From Duganella sp. SG902 (GTDB lineage Bacteria; Pseudomonadota; Gammaproteobacteria; Burkholderiales; Burkholderiaceae_D), in NCBI RefSeq assembly GCF_013376005.1, contig NZ_JABMJK010000008.1:62001-126000 (forward strand): a stretch of 64,000 nucleotides of DNA. Direction: 5' to 3'. The notes beneath the pieces were generated by a model. It ran no database searches. It had not been told where the DNA came from and saw only the letters and a program-made list of their open reading frames with translations. The position numbers and the translations under genes are program-made. Below, in pieces: positions 42,714 to 54,657 of the stretch (the first letter of the stretch is position 1; the number at the start of each line of letters is the position of its first letter).

Positions 42714-45470
42714 ATGCCAGTACAAAATCGCCCCTTTGTTTCGTTCGCGTTGAAGTCACTCACCAGCGCGGTGGCCAGCGCGGTTTTGTTGGCCGCGTCA
42801 GCGAACGCGGCGGGACTGGGCAAGCTGACCGTCCTGTCCGCGCTCGGTCAGCCGCTGCGGGCGGAAATTGAACTGACGGCCGTCACGCCGGAGGAAGCCA
42901 GCGCGCTGGTCGCCAAGCTGGCGCCGGCCGAGGCGTTCCGCTCCGCGAACATCGATTTCAACCCGGCGCTGCTGTCGCTGCGCTTCGACGTCGAGCCGCG
43001 CAACGGCAAGCAAGTGATCAAGGTGAGCTCCAGCCAGCCGATCAACGAACCCTTCGTCGACATGCTGCTGGAGCTGAACTGGACCGGCGGGCGCATGGTG
43101 CGCGAATACACCTTCCTGCTCGATCCGCCGGATCTGCGCGCCACCCAGGCGCCGCAGGTGACGGCGCCGGTCGACGTGGCCAACCGCCCGGCCGCCGCCG
43201 CGCAGCCTGCGCCGGCCACGCCTCAAGCGGCCGCGCCTGCCGCCGCGCCGGCCCGTCCGGCCGCAGCGCCCGCGCCGGCGCCGGCCAGCAAGCCGATCGC
43301 CAACGAATACACCGTCAAGGCCGGCGACAACCTGACCCGCATCGCCAACCAGGTCAAGCCGGTCGACGTGTCGCTGGACCTGATGCTGGTGGCGCTATAC
43401 CGCGCCAATCCGGAAGCGTTCAGCGGCAACAATATGAACCGCCTGAAATCGGGCCAGATCCTGTCCGTGCCGGATGCGGACGCGATCCGCGCCGCCGGCA
43501 GCGAAAGCGAGGCGCGCGGCGTGGTGGTGGCGCATGCGGCCGACTTCAACGCCTACCGCGCCAAGCTGGCCGGCCAGGTGGCGGCCAGCACGGCGGCCAA
43601 GGAGCCGGACGCCTCGCAGAACGTGTCGGGCAAGATCACCGCCAAGGTCGAGGAAAAGCCGAACGCCGCCAACACCGCCAAGGACAAGCTGACCCTGTCC
43701 AAGGCCACCGCCAGCGCGCCGCAGCAGGGCAAGACCGGGGTGGCGGCGGAAGAGGACAAGATCGCCAAGCAAAAGGCGGTGGACGAGGCCTCGGCCCGTG
43801 TCAAGGAACTGGAAAAGAACGTCAACGACCTCGAAAAGCTGATGGCCCTGAAGAGCAAGACCGCTTCCGAGGCCAAAAAACCGTCGGCGCCTGCCGAGGC
43901 ATCGGCGGCCGCCTCCGGCGTGCCGACGCTGGACGTCACGCCGCAGGAGCACAAGCCCAAGCGCACCCTGGTGCTGCCGCCGAAGAAACTGGAGCCCAGC
44001 TTCTTTGAAGTCCTGATGGACAACATCACCTACGTCGGCGCGGCCGCCGCCGCCGTGCTGCTGGGCGTGGTCGGCATCATGGCGTCGCGCCGCCGCAAGA
44101 AATTCGTGGTGCCGGCCGAGGAGCCTTCGATCCTGGGCGATACCGCCTTGCCACCACCGCAACCGCTGATCGCCGACGCCGGCGGCCAGAGCGTGGACAC
44201 CAACAACAGCGTGTTCAACTCCAACTTCGCGCCGTCGGCCAGCCAGCTGGACACCAACGAGGTGGATCCGGTGGCGGAAGCCGACGTCTACATCGCCTAC
44301 GGCCGTGACGCCCAGGCCGAGGAAATCCTGAAGGAAGCGCTGCGCACCCATCCGGAACGCCACGCCGTGCGCCTGAAACTGCTGGAAATCTACGTGACCC
44401 GCAAGGATGCGCGCGCGTTCGAAACCCAGGCGTCCGAGCTGTACGCGCTGACCCGTGGCCAAGGGGGCGAGTGGGAGCAGGCCGCCGCGCTGGGCCGCAC
44501 GCTCGACCCGTCCAACCCGCTGTACACCATGGGCGCCGATAGCGGCAACGGCGCGTTTGCGGCGACGGCCGCCGTGGCTGGCGCCGCCGCGGCCGGAGCC
44601 GCCGCCGCGACCGATTTCGGCAACGATTTCGGCAATACCTACACCCCGGCCGAAGCGCCGGCCGCCGCGCTGGACCTGGACCTGAGCCAGGACGCCGCGC
44701 CGCCGGCGCCAGCCGATGCGCCCGCTCCGGCGCCGGCCGCCGCGGCCGACTTCAACGATCTCGATTTCGGCGCCGATCTCGACACCGCGCTGCCGCAGGC
44801 GGCCGACGCCACCGTCTCGCCGGCCTCGGTGGCGGCGGAGGCCGACAACCTGATGGACTTCGACCTTGGCGGCCTGAGCTTCGAGCCGGCCGACACGCCA
44901 ACGCCAGCCATCGAACTGCCGGCCGCGGAGTCGCCCGCGCCAGCCCCGGCACCCGCCGACGATCTCGGCATGGACTTCGGCCTCGACCTGCCAGCGAGCG
45001 CCGCGCCGGCCGAGACCAGGCCGGCCGACACCAGCGATCCGCTCGACCTCGACCTGGCCGGGTTCGACATTCCGGAAGTGCCGGCCTTCACCGAGCCGCC
45101 GAAGGCCGAAGCCGCCGCGCCGGACTTCGACGCCGCGCTCGACCTGCCGCCGGAGGTGGAAAACATCACCGCCGCGCCGCCGCCGGCCGCGCAGGAGTTC
45201 GACCTGTCGGGCATCGACCTCGACCTGGACAACCTGGGCGGCGCGGCCACCCCGGCCGCCAGCGAAGCCCCGGCCCCGGCCCCGGCCCCGGACAGCGGCG
45301 AACCGCTGTCCGCCCACCACATGGAAATGGACACCAAGCTGGACCTGGCGGTGGCCTATCAGGAAATCGGCGACAAGGAAGGCGCGCGCGAACTGCTGGA
45401 CGAGGTGCTGCGCGGCGGTAATGCCGAGCAGGTGGCCAAGGCCAACGCCATGAAGGCCCAGCTGGGATAG
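42714..45470 (+). CDS. fimV: FimV-family pilus/polar-assembly protein
   Basis: This is a 918-residue protein. The signal peptide ends near residue 32 (ANA), then the FimV N-terminal domain LGKLTVLSALGQPLRAEIEL follows. A LysM peptidoglycan-binding domain is at about 198-255 (YTVKAGDNLTRIANQ). A membrane segment is at about 438-456. The cytoplasmic half has a TPR-like part (ADVYIAYGRDAQAEEILKEALR), a long Ala/Pro/Asp-rich disordered stretch, and the conserved C-terminal FimV domain MDTKLDLAVAYQEIGDKEGARELLDEVL (in part). It organises type IV pili and polar signalling. It lies upstream of truA, as in many betaproteobacteria. Confidence 0.94.
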   Translation: MPVQNRPFVSFALKSLTSAVASAVLLAASANAAGLGKLTVLSALGQPLRAEIELTAVTPEEASALVAKLAPAEAFRSANIDFNPALLSLRFDVEPRNGKQVIKVSSSQPINEPFVDMLLELNWTGGRMVREYTFLLDPPDLRATQAPQVTAPVDVANRPAAAAQPAPATPQAAAPAAAPARPAAAPAPAPASKPIANEYTVKAGDNLTRIANQVKPVDVSLDLMLVALYRANPEAFSGNNMNRLKSGQILSVPDADAIRAAGSESEARGVVVAHAADFNAYRAKLAGQVAASTAAKEPDASQNVSGKITAKVEEKPNAANTAKDKLTLSKATASAPQQGKTGVAAEEDKIAKQKAVDEASARVKELEKNVNDLEKLMALKSKTASEAKKPSAPAEASAAASGVPTLDVTPQEHKPKRTLVLPPKKLEPSFFEVLMDNITYVGAAAAAVLLGVVGIMASRRRKKFVVPAEEPSILGDTALPPPQPLIADAGGQSVDTNNSVFNSNFAPSASQLDTNEVDPVAEADVYIAYGRDAQAEEILKEALRTHPERHAVRLKLLEIYVTRKDARAFETQASELYALTRGQGGEWEQAAALGRTLDPSNPLYTMGADSGNGAFAATAAVAGAAAAGAAAATDFGNDFGNTYTPAEAPAAALDLDLSQDAAPPAPADAPAPAPAAAADFNDLDFGADLDTALPQAADATVSPASVAAEADNLMDFDLGGLSFEPADTPTPAIELPAAESPAPAPAPADDLGMDFGLDLPASAAPAETRPADTSDPLDLDLAGFDIPEVPAFTEPPKAEAAAPDFDAALDLPPEVENITAAPPPAAQEFDLSGIDLDLDNLGGAATPAASEAPAPAPAPDSGEPLSAHHMEMDTKLDLAVAYQEIGDKEGARELLDEVLRGGNAEQVAKANAMKAQLG

Positions 45471-45531
45471 GGCATGGGCGCCCGCCGCGCCGTTATATAA
45501 TCGCTGATTCAGACATTTGGATTGGGCAGTA

Positions 45532-46335
45532 GTGAAACGGATCGCAATCGGGCTGCAGTACGACGGCCAGGCCTGGCACGGTTACCAGAAGCAGGACCAC
45601 GGTCTCACCGTGCAGGACAAGCTGGAGCAGGCGCTGCTGGAGTTCGCCACGGTGCCGCTGGCCACCACCTGCGCCGGCCGCACCGACGCCGGCGTGCACG
45701 CCGCCGAGCAGGTGGTGCATTTCGATACCGACCTGAATCGCCTGCCGCACGCCTGGGTGCGCGGCGTCAACGCCTTCCTGCCGCCGTCGATCGGTGTGCG
45801 CTGGGCCAAGGTGCTGGACGGCGATCCCACCGTCGAAAACTTCTTCCACGCGCGTTTCAGCGCGCAGGCGCGCACCTACCACTACGTGCTGTACAACCAC
45901 CAGGTGCGCTCGTCGCTGCTCAATGGCCGCGCCGGCTTCTACCATCACGCGCTGGACGTGGAGCGCATGCGGGAGGCGGTCAAGCCGCTGATCGGCACGC
46001 ACGACTTCACCACCTTCCGCGCCGCCCATTGCCAGGCCAAGTCGCCGGTCAAGCAGATGCACGACATCCAGATCCGCCGCCAGGGCGACTTGATCATCTT
46101 CACCCTGAAGGCCAACGCCTTCCTGCACCACATGGTGCGCAACCTGGTCGGCTCGCTGGTCTACATCGGCCAGGGCAGGGAGGACGTCAACTGGATGGCC
46201 GAGCTGCTGGAAGCGAAAAACCGCCAGCTTGCCGCCCCGACCTTCATGCCGGACGGCCTGTACCTGGCGAAAATCGATTACGATGAAAAATGGGCGCTGC
46301 CGCAGGAATTCGCCAGCCAGCTGCCCTGGTTTTAA
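45532..46335 (+). CDS. truA: tRNA pseudouridine(38-40) synthase
   Basis: This 267-residue enzyme converts U38-40 of tRNA anticodon arms. The catalytic aspartate lies in CAGRTDAGVHA; VRGVNAFLPP and FHARFSAQARTYHY are also conserved. The start is GTG at 45532, giving MKRIAIGLQYDG, the family N-terminus. A TTG at 45517 would add five residues. A TATAAT hexamer at 45496-45501 may provide its own promoter after fimV. trpF follows 12 bases later. Confidence 0.95.
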   Translation: MKRIAIGLQYDGQAWHGYQKQDHGLTVQDKLEQALLEFATVPLATTCAGRTDAGVHAAEQVVHFDTDLNRLPHAWVRGVNAFLPPSIGVRWAKVLDGDPTVENFFHARFSAQARTYHYVLYNHQVRSSLLNGRAGFYHHALDVERMREAVKPLIGTHDFTTFRAAHCQAKSPVKQMHDIQIRRQGDLIIFTLKANAFLHHMVRNLVGSLVYIGQGREDVNWMAELLEAKNRQLAAPTFMPDGLYLAKIDYDEKWALPQEFASQLPWF

Positions 46336-46347
46336 AAGGATAGACGC

Positions 46348-47043
46348 ATGCGCACCCGTATCAAAATCTGCGGCCTGACCCGTGAGGAAGACATCCAGGC
46401 GGTGGTCGCCTCGGGCGCGGATGCGATCGGTTTCGTGTTTTATCCCAAGAGCCCGCGCTACGTGACGCCCGAGCGCGCGGCCGAGCTGATCCGCGGCGTG
46501 CCGCCTTTCATCACTACCGTCGGCCTGTTCGTCAACGCCACGCCGGAGGAAGTGGCGGCGGTGGTGCGCGTGGCGCCGTTGTCGTTGCTGCAACTGCACG
46601 GCGATGAAACGGTGGAGCAGGGCGCGGCCATTGCCGCGGCGGCCGGGCGACAGTACATGAAAGTGTTCCGCGTCAAACCTGACACGCGCCCGGATGAACT
46701 GTTAGAATATGCGCAGGCAAACCGCGCCGCCAGTCCCTTGTTCACCAGCCTGTTGCTGGACACCTATGTGGACGCCTACGGTGGCGCAGGAAAGGGTTTT
46801 GATTGGTCTCTCATTCCAAAAGATCTCGCGCCTCGGGTCGTTTTAAGTGGTGGCTTGAGCGTACACAACGCGACTGACGCGGTGGCTAGTGTACGCCCCT
46901 ACGCGGTCGACATCAGTTCCGGTGTCGAAGCGGCGAAGGGGATCAAGGACGCTCGCAAGATCGCCGACTTTGTCGCGGCGGTGCGGGCGGGAGATACCCT
47001 TATCGAAAGCGAAACCCATCATGAAAGCGCTGTTCCACGCTAA
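46348..47043 (+). CDS. trpF: Phosphoribosylanthranilate isomerase
   Basis: This 231-residue enzyme is the isomerase of tryptophan synthesis, a TIM barrel. The general base is Cys8 in KICGLTR, and the general acid is the aspartate in [19 protein letters not shown] (in part). [11 protein letters not shown] and [14 protein letters not shown] form the phosphate site. AAGGA precedes the ATG. Its last 23 bases overlap the trpB start, so expression is coupled. The C-terminus is extended by about ten residues relative to short homologues. Confidence 0.96.
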   Translation: MRTRIKICGLTREEDIQAVVASGADAIGFVFYPKSPRYVTPERAAELIRGVPPFITTVGLFVNATPEEVAAVVRVAPLSLLQLHGDETVEQGAAIAAAAGRQYMKVFRVKPDTRPDELLEYAQANRAASPLFTSLLLDTYVDAYGGAGKGFDWSLIPKDLAPRVVLSGGLSVHNATDAVASVRPYAVDISSGVEAAKGIKDARKIADFVAAVRAGDTLIESETHHESAVPR

Positions 47044-48241
47044 AGACTACGAATTCCCCGACGCCAAAGGCCACTTTGGCCCCTACGGCGGCAGCTTTGT
47101 CGCCGAAACCCTGACTTACGCCCTGTCCGAACTGAACGAGGCCTACGCCAAATTCAGCAAAGACCCGGAATTCCTCGAAGAGTTCCGCTACGAGCTGAAG
47201 CACTTCGTCGGCCGTCCGTCGCCGATTTATCACGCCAAGCGCTGGTCCGAACTGGCCGGCGGCGCGCAAATCTACTTCAAGCGCGAAGACCTGAACCACA
47301 CCGGCGCCCACAAGATCAACAACGTGATCGGCCAGGCGTTGCTGGCCAAGCGCATGGGCAAGCCGCGCATCATCGCTGAAACCGGCGCCGGCCAGCACGG
47401 CGTGGCCACCGCCACCATCTGCGCGCGTTTCGGCCTCGAATGCGTGGTCTACATGGGCAGCGAGGACGTCAAGCGCCAGGCCCAGAACGTCTACCGCATG
47501 AAGCTGCTGGGCGCGACCGTGGTGCCGGTCGAGTCCGGCTCCAAGACGCTGAAAGACGCGCTGAACGAAGCCATGCGCGACTGGGTCACCAACATTGAAA
47601 ACACCTTCTACATCATCGGCACCGTGGCCGGCCCGCACCCGTACCCGATGCTGGTGCGCGATTTCCAGTCGGTGATTGGCGAGGAATGCCTGGTGCAGAT
47701 GCCGGAACTGGCCGGCCGCCAGCCCGACTACGTGGTGGCCTGCATCGGCGGCGGCTCCAACGCCATGGGCATCTTCTACCCGTACATCGACCAGCCCGGC
47801 GTGAAGCTGATCGGCGTGGAAGCGGCCGGCGAGGGGCTGGACGGTGACAAGCACGCGGCCTCGCTGACCAAGGGCTATCCGGGCGTGTTGCACGGCAACC
47901 GCACCTACCTGCTGCAGGACGAGAACGGCCAGATCATTGAGACGCACTCGGTCTCGGCGGGTCTGGATTATCCGGGTGTCGGCCCCGAGCACGCCTACCT
48001 GAAGGATAGCGGCCGCGCCGAATACGTGTCGATCACGGACGAGGAAGCGCTGAAGGCCTTCCACGATTCCTGCCACATCGAGGGCATCATTCCCGCGCTG
48101 GAATCGTCGCACGCGCTGGCCTACGCGGCCAAGCTGGCGGCCACGCTGCCGAAAGATAAGATTGTGTTGGCCAACCTGTCGGGCCGGGGTGACAAGGACA
48201 TGCATACGGTCGCGGAGCGTATGGGGTTGAACTTCAGCTAG
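47021..48241 (+). CDS. trpB: Tryptophan synthase beta subunit
   Basis: This 406-residue PLP enzyme joins indole with serine. The PLP lysine is Lys98 in [18 protein letters not shown] and [13 protein letters not shown] bind phosphate and cofactor. The start is the ATG at 47021, inside trpF, giving [24 protein letters not shown] (in part). An in-frame reading from 46889 runs through trpF and is rejected. A two-hairpin repeat element separates it from trpA by 87 bases, an unusually interrupted trpB-trpA junction. Confidence 0.97.
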   Translation: MKALFHAKDYEFPDAKGHFGPYGGSFVAETLTYALSELNEAYAKFSKDPEFLEEFRYELKHFVGRPSPIYHAKRWSELAGGAQIYFKREDLNHTGAHKINNVIGQALLAKRMGKPRIIAETGAGQHGVATATICARFGLECVVYMGSEDVKRQAQNVYRMKLLGATVVPVESGSKTLKDALNEAMRDWVTNIENTFYIIGTVAGPHPYPMLVRDFQSVIGEECLVQMPELAGRQPDYVVACIGGGSNAMGIFYPYIDQPGVKLIGVEAAGEGLDGDKHAASLTKGYPGVLHGNRTYLLQDENGQIIETHSVSAGLDYPGVGPEHAYLKDSGRAEYVSITDEEALKAFHDSCHIEGIIPALESSHALAYAAKLAATLPKDKIVLANLSGRGDKDMHTVAERMGLNFS

Positions 48242-48244
48242 CGT

Positions 48245-48306
48245 GTCGTTCCGGCGCAGGCCGGAACCCATGCTGAGTATGGATTCCCGCCTGCGCGGGA
48301 ATGACG
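48245..48306. repeat. Two-hairpin palindromic repeat between trpB and trpA
   Basis: The hairpin TTCCGGCGCAGGCCGGAA and the second hairpin TTCCCGCCTGCGCGGGAA are joined by a short linker. It starts 3 bases after the trpB stop and ends 22 bases before trpA. It belongs to the same family as the copies after leuB, accD and purF. Confidence 0.88.
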
Positions 48307-48328
48307 ACCGACACATCAGGAAAATACC

Positions 48329-49126
48329 ATGTCCAAAATTGCAGCAACCTTCAGCGCCCTGAAAGCGCAAAACAAAACCGCGCTCGTCACCTTCATCACC
48401 GCCGGCGATCCGGGCCGCGAATCGACCGTGCCGCTGATGCACGCGCTGGTGGCCGGCGGCGCCGACATCATCGAGCTGGGCGTGCCGTTCTCCGACCCGA
48501 TGGCCGAGGGCCCGGTGATCCAACGCGCCTGCGAACGCGCGCTGGCCAACGGCGTCGGCATCAAGGACGTGTTCAACTACGTGGCCGAGTTCCGCAAGAC
48601 CAACCAGACCACGCCGGTGGTGCTGATGGGCTATGCCAACCCGATCGAACGCATCGGCGCGGCCGAGTTCATCGCGCAGTCGCGCGCGGTGGGCGCGGAC
48701 GGCGCCATCGTGGTGGACTACCCGCCGGAAGAGTGCGAAGAATTCGCCGCCGCCATGCGCGCGGCCGAGCTCGACCTGATCTTCCTGCTGGCGCCCACCT
48801 CGACCGAGCGGCGCATCGAGCAGGTGGCCAAGGTCGGCGGCGGCTTCAGCTACTACGTCTCGCTGAAAGGCGTGACCGGCGCCGGCAACATCGACACGGC
48901 GGACGTGGCCAAGCGCCTGCAGGCCATCCGCAAGCACGTGAAGCTGCCGGTGGGCGTGGGCTTCGGCATCCGCGACGGCGCCACCGCGCGCGCCGTGGCC
49001 GAGGTGGCGGACGCTGTGGTGATCGGCAGCCGCATCATTCAAGAGATTGAAACCGCCGGCAAGGATGGCGCGGTCGCCGCCGTCCAGGCCTTCACCAGCG
49101 CCATCCGCACCGCCCTCGACGCCTGA
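48329..49126 (+). CDS. trpA: Tryptophan synthase alpha subunit
   Basis: This 265-residue subunit cleaves indole-3-glycerol phosphate. The catalytic glutamate lies in [19 protein letters not shown], and the catalytic aspartate in [19 protein letters not shown] and GVGFGIRDG make the phosphate-binding loops. AGGAAAATACC precedes the ATG. A GC-rich hairpin and AT-rich tail follow, so the trp group probably ends here and accD has its own promoter. Confidence 0.97.
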   Translation: MSKIAATFSALKAQNKTALVTFITAGDPGRESTVPLMHALVAGGADIIELGVPFSDPMAEGPVIQRACERALANGVGIKDVFNYVAEFRKTNQTTPVVLMGYANPIERIGAAEFIAQSRAVGADGAIVVDYPPEECEEFAAAMRAAELDLIFLLAPTSTERRIEQVAKVGGGFSYYVSLKGVTGAGNIDTADVAKRLQAIRKHVKLPVGVGFGIRDGATARAVAEVADAVVIGSRIIQEIETAGKDGAVAAVQAFTSAIRTALDA

Positions 49127-49133
49127 CGCGTGG

Positions 49134-49160
49134 CAAGGGGCGTCGCGTTGGCGCCCCTTG
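49134..49160 (+). terminator. Probable terminator after trpA
   Basis: CAAGGGGCG pairs perfectly with CGCCCCTTG around a nine-base loop, followed by an AT-rich but not pure-T tail (ATATATTCTC). It begins 8 bases after the trpA stop. Confidence 0.6.
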
Positions 49161-49185
49161 ATATATTCTCAAACTTGACTATCTT
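49158..49185 (+). promoter_or_regulatory. Candidate accD promoter
   Basis: TTGATA (49158-49163), a 16-base spacer and TATCTT (49180-49185) resemble a sigma-70 promoter in the 157-base gap before accD. It overlaps the end of the trpA hairpin. This is a motif reading only. Confidence 0.45.
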
Positions 49186-49283
49186 GAAATAATGTCCGTT
49201 CAGTAGTGGAAATCCTCTAAAGTTCGACAGGGGGGCGAGAAACGGCTACACTTCGGGCCACGAGTTAGCTGCAAGGAGAATTT

Positions 49284-50156
49284 ATGAGTTGGTTGGAAAA
49301 ACTGCTGCCCCCACGTATCCAGCGTTCCGACGCGGGCGCGCGCAAGACCATGCCGGAAGGCCTGTGGGTCAAATGCCCATCGTGCGAAGCCGTGCTGTAC
49401 CGCACCGACCTGGAGTCGAACCTGCACGTTTGCCCTAAATGCGACCACCACATGCGCATCCGCGCGCGCGAGCGCCTCGACAGCCTGTTCGACGCCGGCG
49501 GCCGTTATGAAATCGGCATGGACACCCTGCCGGTCGATACGCTGAAGTTCAAGGACAGCAAGAAATATCCAGACCGCCTCAAGCAAGCGATGGAAGCCAC
49601 CGGCGAGACCGACGCGCTGATCGTCATGGGCGGCTCCATCATGAGCCTGCCGGCAGTGGTGGCCTGCTTTGAATTCGAATTCATGGGCGGTTCCATGGGC
49701 TCGGTGGTGGGCGAGCGCTTCGTGCGCGGCGCGCAGATGGCGCTGGAGCAGAAGGTGCCGTTCATCTGCATCACCGCCACCGGCGGCGCCCGCATGCAGG
49801 AAGGCTTGCTGTCGCTGATGCAGATGGCCAAGACCACCGCCATGCTGACCAAGTTGTCGGAAAAGAAACTGCCGTTCATCAGCGTGCTGACCGACCCGAC
49901 CATGGGGGGCGTGTCGGCCTCGTTCGCCTTCATGGGCGACGTGGTGATCGCTGAGCCGAAGGCCCTGATCGGCTTTGCCGGCCCGCGCGTGATCGAGAAC
50001 ACCGTGCGCGAGAAGCTCCCGGAGGGCTTCCAGCGCGCCGAGTTCCTGGTGCAGAAGGGCGCTGTTGACATGATCGTCGACCGCCGCAAGATGCGCGAGG
50101 AAATCGCCCGCCTGCTGGCCTTGCTCCAAAATCAACCGGTAGAAGTGTTGGCCTAA
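49284..50156 (+). CDS. accD: Acetyl-CoA carboxylase carboxyltransferase beta subunit
   Basis: This 290-residue subunit carries the zinc ribbon Cys31, Cys34, Cys50 and Cys53 (CPSC...CPKC). The crotonase-fold carboxyltransferase body contains [24 protein letters not shown] (in part) and [14 protein letters not shown]. It works with AccA, AccB and AccC to make malonyl-CoA. GCAAGGAG precedes the ATG. The next gene folC follows after a palindromic repeat, a conserved gene pair in Proteobacteria. Confidence 0.97.
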   Translation: MSWLEKLLPPRIQRSDAGARKTMPEGLWVKCPSCEAVLYRTDLESNLHVCPKCDHHMRIRARERLDSLFDAGGRYEIGMDTLPVDTLKFKDSKKYPDRLKQAMEATGETDALIVMGGSIMSLPAVVACFEFEFMGGSMGSVVGERFVRGAQMALEQKVPFICITATGGARMQEGLLSLMQMAKTTAMLTKLSEKKLPFISVLTDPTMGGVSASFAFMGDVVIAEPKALIGFAGPRVIENTVREKLPEGFQRAEFLVQKGAVDMIVDRRKMREEIARLLALLQNQPVEVLA

Positions 50157-50160
50157 ACTC

Positions 50161-50231
50161 GTCGTCCCGGCGGACGCCGGGACCCATAGAACGCATATTC
50201 AGCATGGATTCCGGCTTGCGCCGGAATGACG
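50161..50231. repeat. Two-hairpin palindromic repeat after accD
   Basis: GTCCCGGCGGACGCCGGGAC forms the first hairpin and ATTCCGGCTTGCGCCGGAAT the second. It starts 4 bases past the accD stop and ends about 70 bases before folC. Confidence 0.88.
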
Positions 50232-50301
50232 AAGCTCACGCCGCGGCGCGCAATCGGATATCATCCGGCCTGCGCGCCGTTTTCATTTCAGAGTCACCAT
50301 C

Positions 50302-51591
50302 ATGTCGAACCTCCCAACTACTTTGCCCGCCTGGCTTGCGCTGCTTGAATCGCGCCATGCCGAAACCGTCATCAACATGGGCCTGGACCGCGTTCTCGCC
50401 GTCAAGGAACGCCTGCAACTGAGCTTCAGCTGCCCGACCATCATGGTGGCCGGCACCAACGGCAAGGGTTCGACCTGCGCCATGCTGGAATCGGTGCTGA
50501 TGCGCGCCGGCTACAAGGTGGGCCTGTACATCAAGCCGCACTTCCTCGACTTCAACGAGCGCGCCCGTATCAACGGCGACATGGCCAGCGACGAGACACT
50601 GGTGGCCGCGTTCAATGCCGTTGAGGCGGCCCGTGGCGACACCTCGCTGACCTACTTCGAATTCACCACGCTGGCCATCATGAAGCTGCTGTCGGAAGCC
50701 GGCATGGATGTGGTCATCCTGGAAGTGGGCCTGGGCGGCCGGCTGGACGCGGTCAATATCATCGACGCCGACGTGGCCATCGTCACCAGCGTCGACATCG
50801 ACCACACCGACTACCTGGGCGACACCCGCGAGAAGATCGGCTTCGAGAAGGCCGGCATCTTCCGCGCCGGCAAAACCGCGATCTGCTCGGACCCGGTGCC
50901 GCCGCAATCGCTGATCGACCACGCCAACGCCATCGGCGCCGACCTGTGGCTGATGGGCCGCGACTTCAACTACTCTGGCGACAAGCAGCAGTGGAGCTAC
51001 GGCGGCCGCGGCCAGCGCCGCAACTCGCTGGCCTACCCGAGCCTGCGCGGCGCCAACCAGATCCTCAACGCCTGCGCCGCCCTGGCCGCGCTGGAAGCGC
51101 TCAAGCTGGTGCTGCCGGTGGGCGCGCAGGAAGTGCGCACCGGGCTGGTGACGGTGGAGCTGCCGGGCCGCTTCCAGGTGCTGCCGGGCCGCCCGACCAT
51201 CATCCTCGACGTCGCCCACAACCCGCACGCGGCCGCCGCCCTGAACCAGAACCTCGGCAACATGGGCTTCCACCGCTACACCTACGCCGTGTTCGGCTCC
51301 ATGCACGACAAGGATATCGACGGCGTGATCGCCGCCATGTCCGAGCACGTCGATCACTGGTGCCTGGCGACGCTGCCGTCGCCGCGTTCGGCCAGCGCCT
51401 CGGAGCTGGCCGCCAAGGTGCAGCTGGTGCAGCCGGAACGCGACGAACGCACCATCAATGTGTTCGACGATCCGGGGGCGGCGTACGCAAATGCCATCAG
51501 CCGGGCCGGTGAGGATGATAGAATTGTGGTCTTTGGATCTTTCCTGACCGTCGCCGGTGTCATGGCGGCGCGAAAATCCTCACTCCACTGA
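50302..51591 (+). CDS. folC: Bifunctional folylpolyglutamate/dihydrofolate synthase
   Basis: This 429-residue Mur-ligase-type ATP enzyme adds glutamate to folates. The P-loop is VAGTNGKGSTCAMLES. Other marks are IKPHFLDFNERARING (in part), LEVGLGGRLDAVN and VDIDHTDYLGDTREKIGFEKAGIFR (in part). The C-terminal domain carries LDVAHNPHAA. The length is typical. Its end lies 22 bases upstream of the SPOR-protein start. Confidence 0.96.
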   Translation: MSNLPTTLPAWLALLESRHAETVINMGLDRVLAVKERLQLSFSCPTIMVAGTNGKGSTCAMLESVLMRAGYKVGLYIKPHFLDFNERARINGDMASDETLVAAFNAVEAARGDTSLTYFEFTTLAIMKLLSEAGMDVVILEVGLGGRLDAVNIIDADVAIVTSVDIDHTDYLGDTREKIGFEKAGIFRAGKTAICSDPVPPQSLIDHANAIGADLWLMGRDFNYSGDKQQWSYGGRGQRRNSLAYPSLRGANQILNACAALAALEALKLVLPVGAQEVRTGLVTVELPGRFQVLPGRPTIILDVAHNPHAAAALNQNLGNMGFHRYTYAVFGSMHDKDIDGVIAAMSEHVDHWCLATLPSPRSASASELAAKVQLVQPERDERTINVFDDPGAAYANAISRAGEDDRIVVFGSFLTVAGVMAARKSSLH

Positions 51592-51613
51592 ACGCACAGG
51601 ACTGAAATCACGC

Positions 51614-52588
51614 ATGGGCTTGTTCTCGAAACTCGGTAAAAACAAGCAAGACGCAGGTCAAGACAGCGGCTATTACACCAGCGCGGATGACCGGGCGGCC
51701 ACCGAGCGCGCCCGCGCCAAGCGCGCCTCGTCGGCCGACGGCGGCGCCACCCGGCGCCGCACGCGCGACCGTGAGGAAGATGATGCCGTGTTGCCTGAAA
51801 AGAAACGCGCGCGCCGCCGCCTGGTCGGCGCGATCGCGCTGGCGCTGGCGGTGGCGGTCGGCTTGCCGATGGTGCTCGATTCCGAACCCAAGCCGCTGTC
51901 GTCCGACATCGAGATCAAAATCCCCGCCAAGGACAAGCCCGCCGCGCCGCTAGCCGCGCCGGCGCCGGTTCCCGCCCAAGCCGCGCTCGACAGCCGGGAA
52001 GAGATCGTCGAGGACGTCAAGCCGGCCGCCAAGCCGCCGGCGCCGGCCGTGGCCGCCACACCGGCGGTCGACACCGTCAAGCAGGCCGCCGACGCCAAGG
52101 CCAAGGCCGAGCAGCAAGCCAGGGCGGAGCGCGAGCTGAAAGCGCGCCAGGAAGCCGACCACAAGCAGGAACTCGAACGCAAGCAGGCCGAGGCCAAGGC
52201 CGAAGCCAAGCTCAAGGAAAAACAGGAGGCCGAACGCAAGCTGGCCGAGGCCAAGGCCAAGGCGGCCGAGAGCGTCAAGGCTCCCGACGCCAAGCCCGCG
52301 GCCAAGAGCGAGGACGCGCGCGCGCTGGCCATCCTGGAAGGCAAGCCGGCCGCCGCGCCTGCGGGCGAGAAATTCGTGCTGCAAGTGGCCGCCCTGAGCG
52401 ACCAGGCCAAGGTGGAAGAATTACGCGCCAAACTGAAAAACGCCGGGATCAGCTCCTTCACGCAAAAGACGCCTTCGGGCGACATCACCCGGGTGCGCGT
52501 GGGGCCGTTCACCAGCAAGGAGGAGGCCGAGAAGGTCAAGGCCAAGCTGAGCAGCATGGGCCTGACCGGCCGTCTGGAAACCGTCTGA
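51614..52588 (+). CDS. dedD: SPOR-domain cell-division protein (DedD-like)
   Basis: This 324-residue membrane protein has an N-terminal cytoplasmic tail, one membrane segment (about 70-88), a long Lys/Ala/Glu-rich coiled stretch (about 130-240), and a C-terminal SPOR domain of roughly 80 residues (FVLQVAALSDQAKVEELRAKLKNAG, VRVGPFTSKEEAEKVKAKL, each in part). SPOR domains bind denuded peptidoglycan at the division septum. The start is the ATG at 51614 (MGLFSKLGK). The folC-dedD-cvpA-purF order is conserved. Confidence 0.9.
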   Translation: MGLFSKLGKNKQDAGQDSGYYTSADDRAATERARAKRASSADGGATRRRTRDREEDDAVLPEKKRARRRLVGAIALALAVAVGLPMVLDSEPKPLSSDIEIKIPAKDKPAAPLAAPAPVPAQAALDSREEIVEDVKPAAKPPAPAVAATPAVDTVKQAADAKAKAEQQARAERELKARQEADHKQELERKQAEAKAEAKLKEKQEAERKLAEAKAKAAESVKAPDAKPAAKSEDARALAILEGKPAAAPAGEKFVLQVAALSDQAKVEELRAKLKNAGISSFTQKTPSGDITRVRVGPFTSKEEAEKVKAKLSSMGLTGRLETV

Positions 52589-52589
52589 C

Positions 52590-53078
52590 GTGACGATCTT
52601 CGATTACCTGGTGATTTTCGTGCTGGTCACGTCGGTCATCATCGGCGTGGTGCGCGGACTGGTGAAGGAAGTGCTGTCGGTGCTGAGCTGGATCATCGCC
52701 TTCGTGGTGGCCAACGCCTACGCGGCGGCGCTGGCACAGATGCTGCCGGAGGTGATTCCGGGCGAGGTGCTGCGGCTCATCGTTGCCTTTATCGCACTGT
52801 TCATCGGTGCGCGGATTTTAATGGGCCTGTTGTCGCTGGCGCTGGACGCCTTGCTGGACGCGGGCGGCCTGAGCTTCATCGACCGCGCGCTGGGCGCCGT
52901 GTTCGGTGTGGCGCGCGGGCTTGTAATTGTGTTGGCAGCCGTCATCTTAAGCGGGATGACGTCCTTGCCGAAGCAGGATTTCTGGAGGCACGCCGTCTTG
53001 AGTCCATACGCCGAGCAGGGCGCTCGCATGGTCAAGCAGTACCTTCCCGCTGCGATGGCGCAGCATGTCAATTTTTGA
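52590..53078 (+). CDS. cvpA: CvpA-family membrane protein
   Basis: This 162-residue inner-membrane protein has four predicted membrane segments: FDYLVIFVLVTSVIIGVVRG near the start, LSWIIAFVVANAYA, LIVAFIALFIGARILMGLLSLAL (in part) and FGVARGLVIVLAAVIL. The start is GTG at 52590, one base after the upstream stop. CvpA is required for colicin V production in E. coli, but its usual role is unclear, perhaps envelope homeostasis. It is upstream of purF as in E. coli. Confidence 0.92.
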   Translation: MTIFDYLVIFVLVTSVIIGVVRGLVKEVLSVLSWIIAFVVANAYAAALAQMLPEVIPGEVLRLIVAFIALFIGARILMGLLSLALDALLDAGGLSFIDRALGAVFGVARGLVIVLAAVILSGMTSLPKQDFWRHAVLSPYAEQGARMVKQYLPAAMAQHVNF

Positions 53079-53128
53079 ATTCTTTAAATCTGCGTTTTTA
53101 ATCTGTAGTCCAGTCCAGGAGCATCATC

Positions 53129-54655
<1,527 letters not shown>

Positions 54656-54657
54656 TC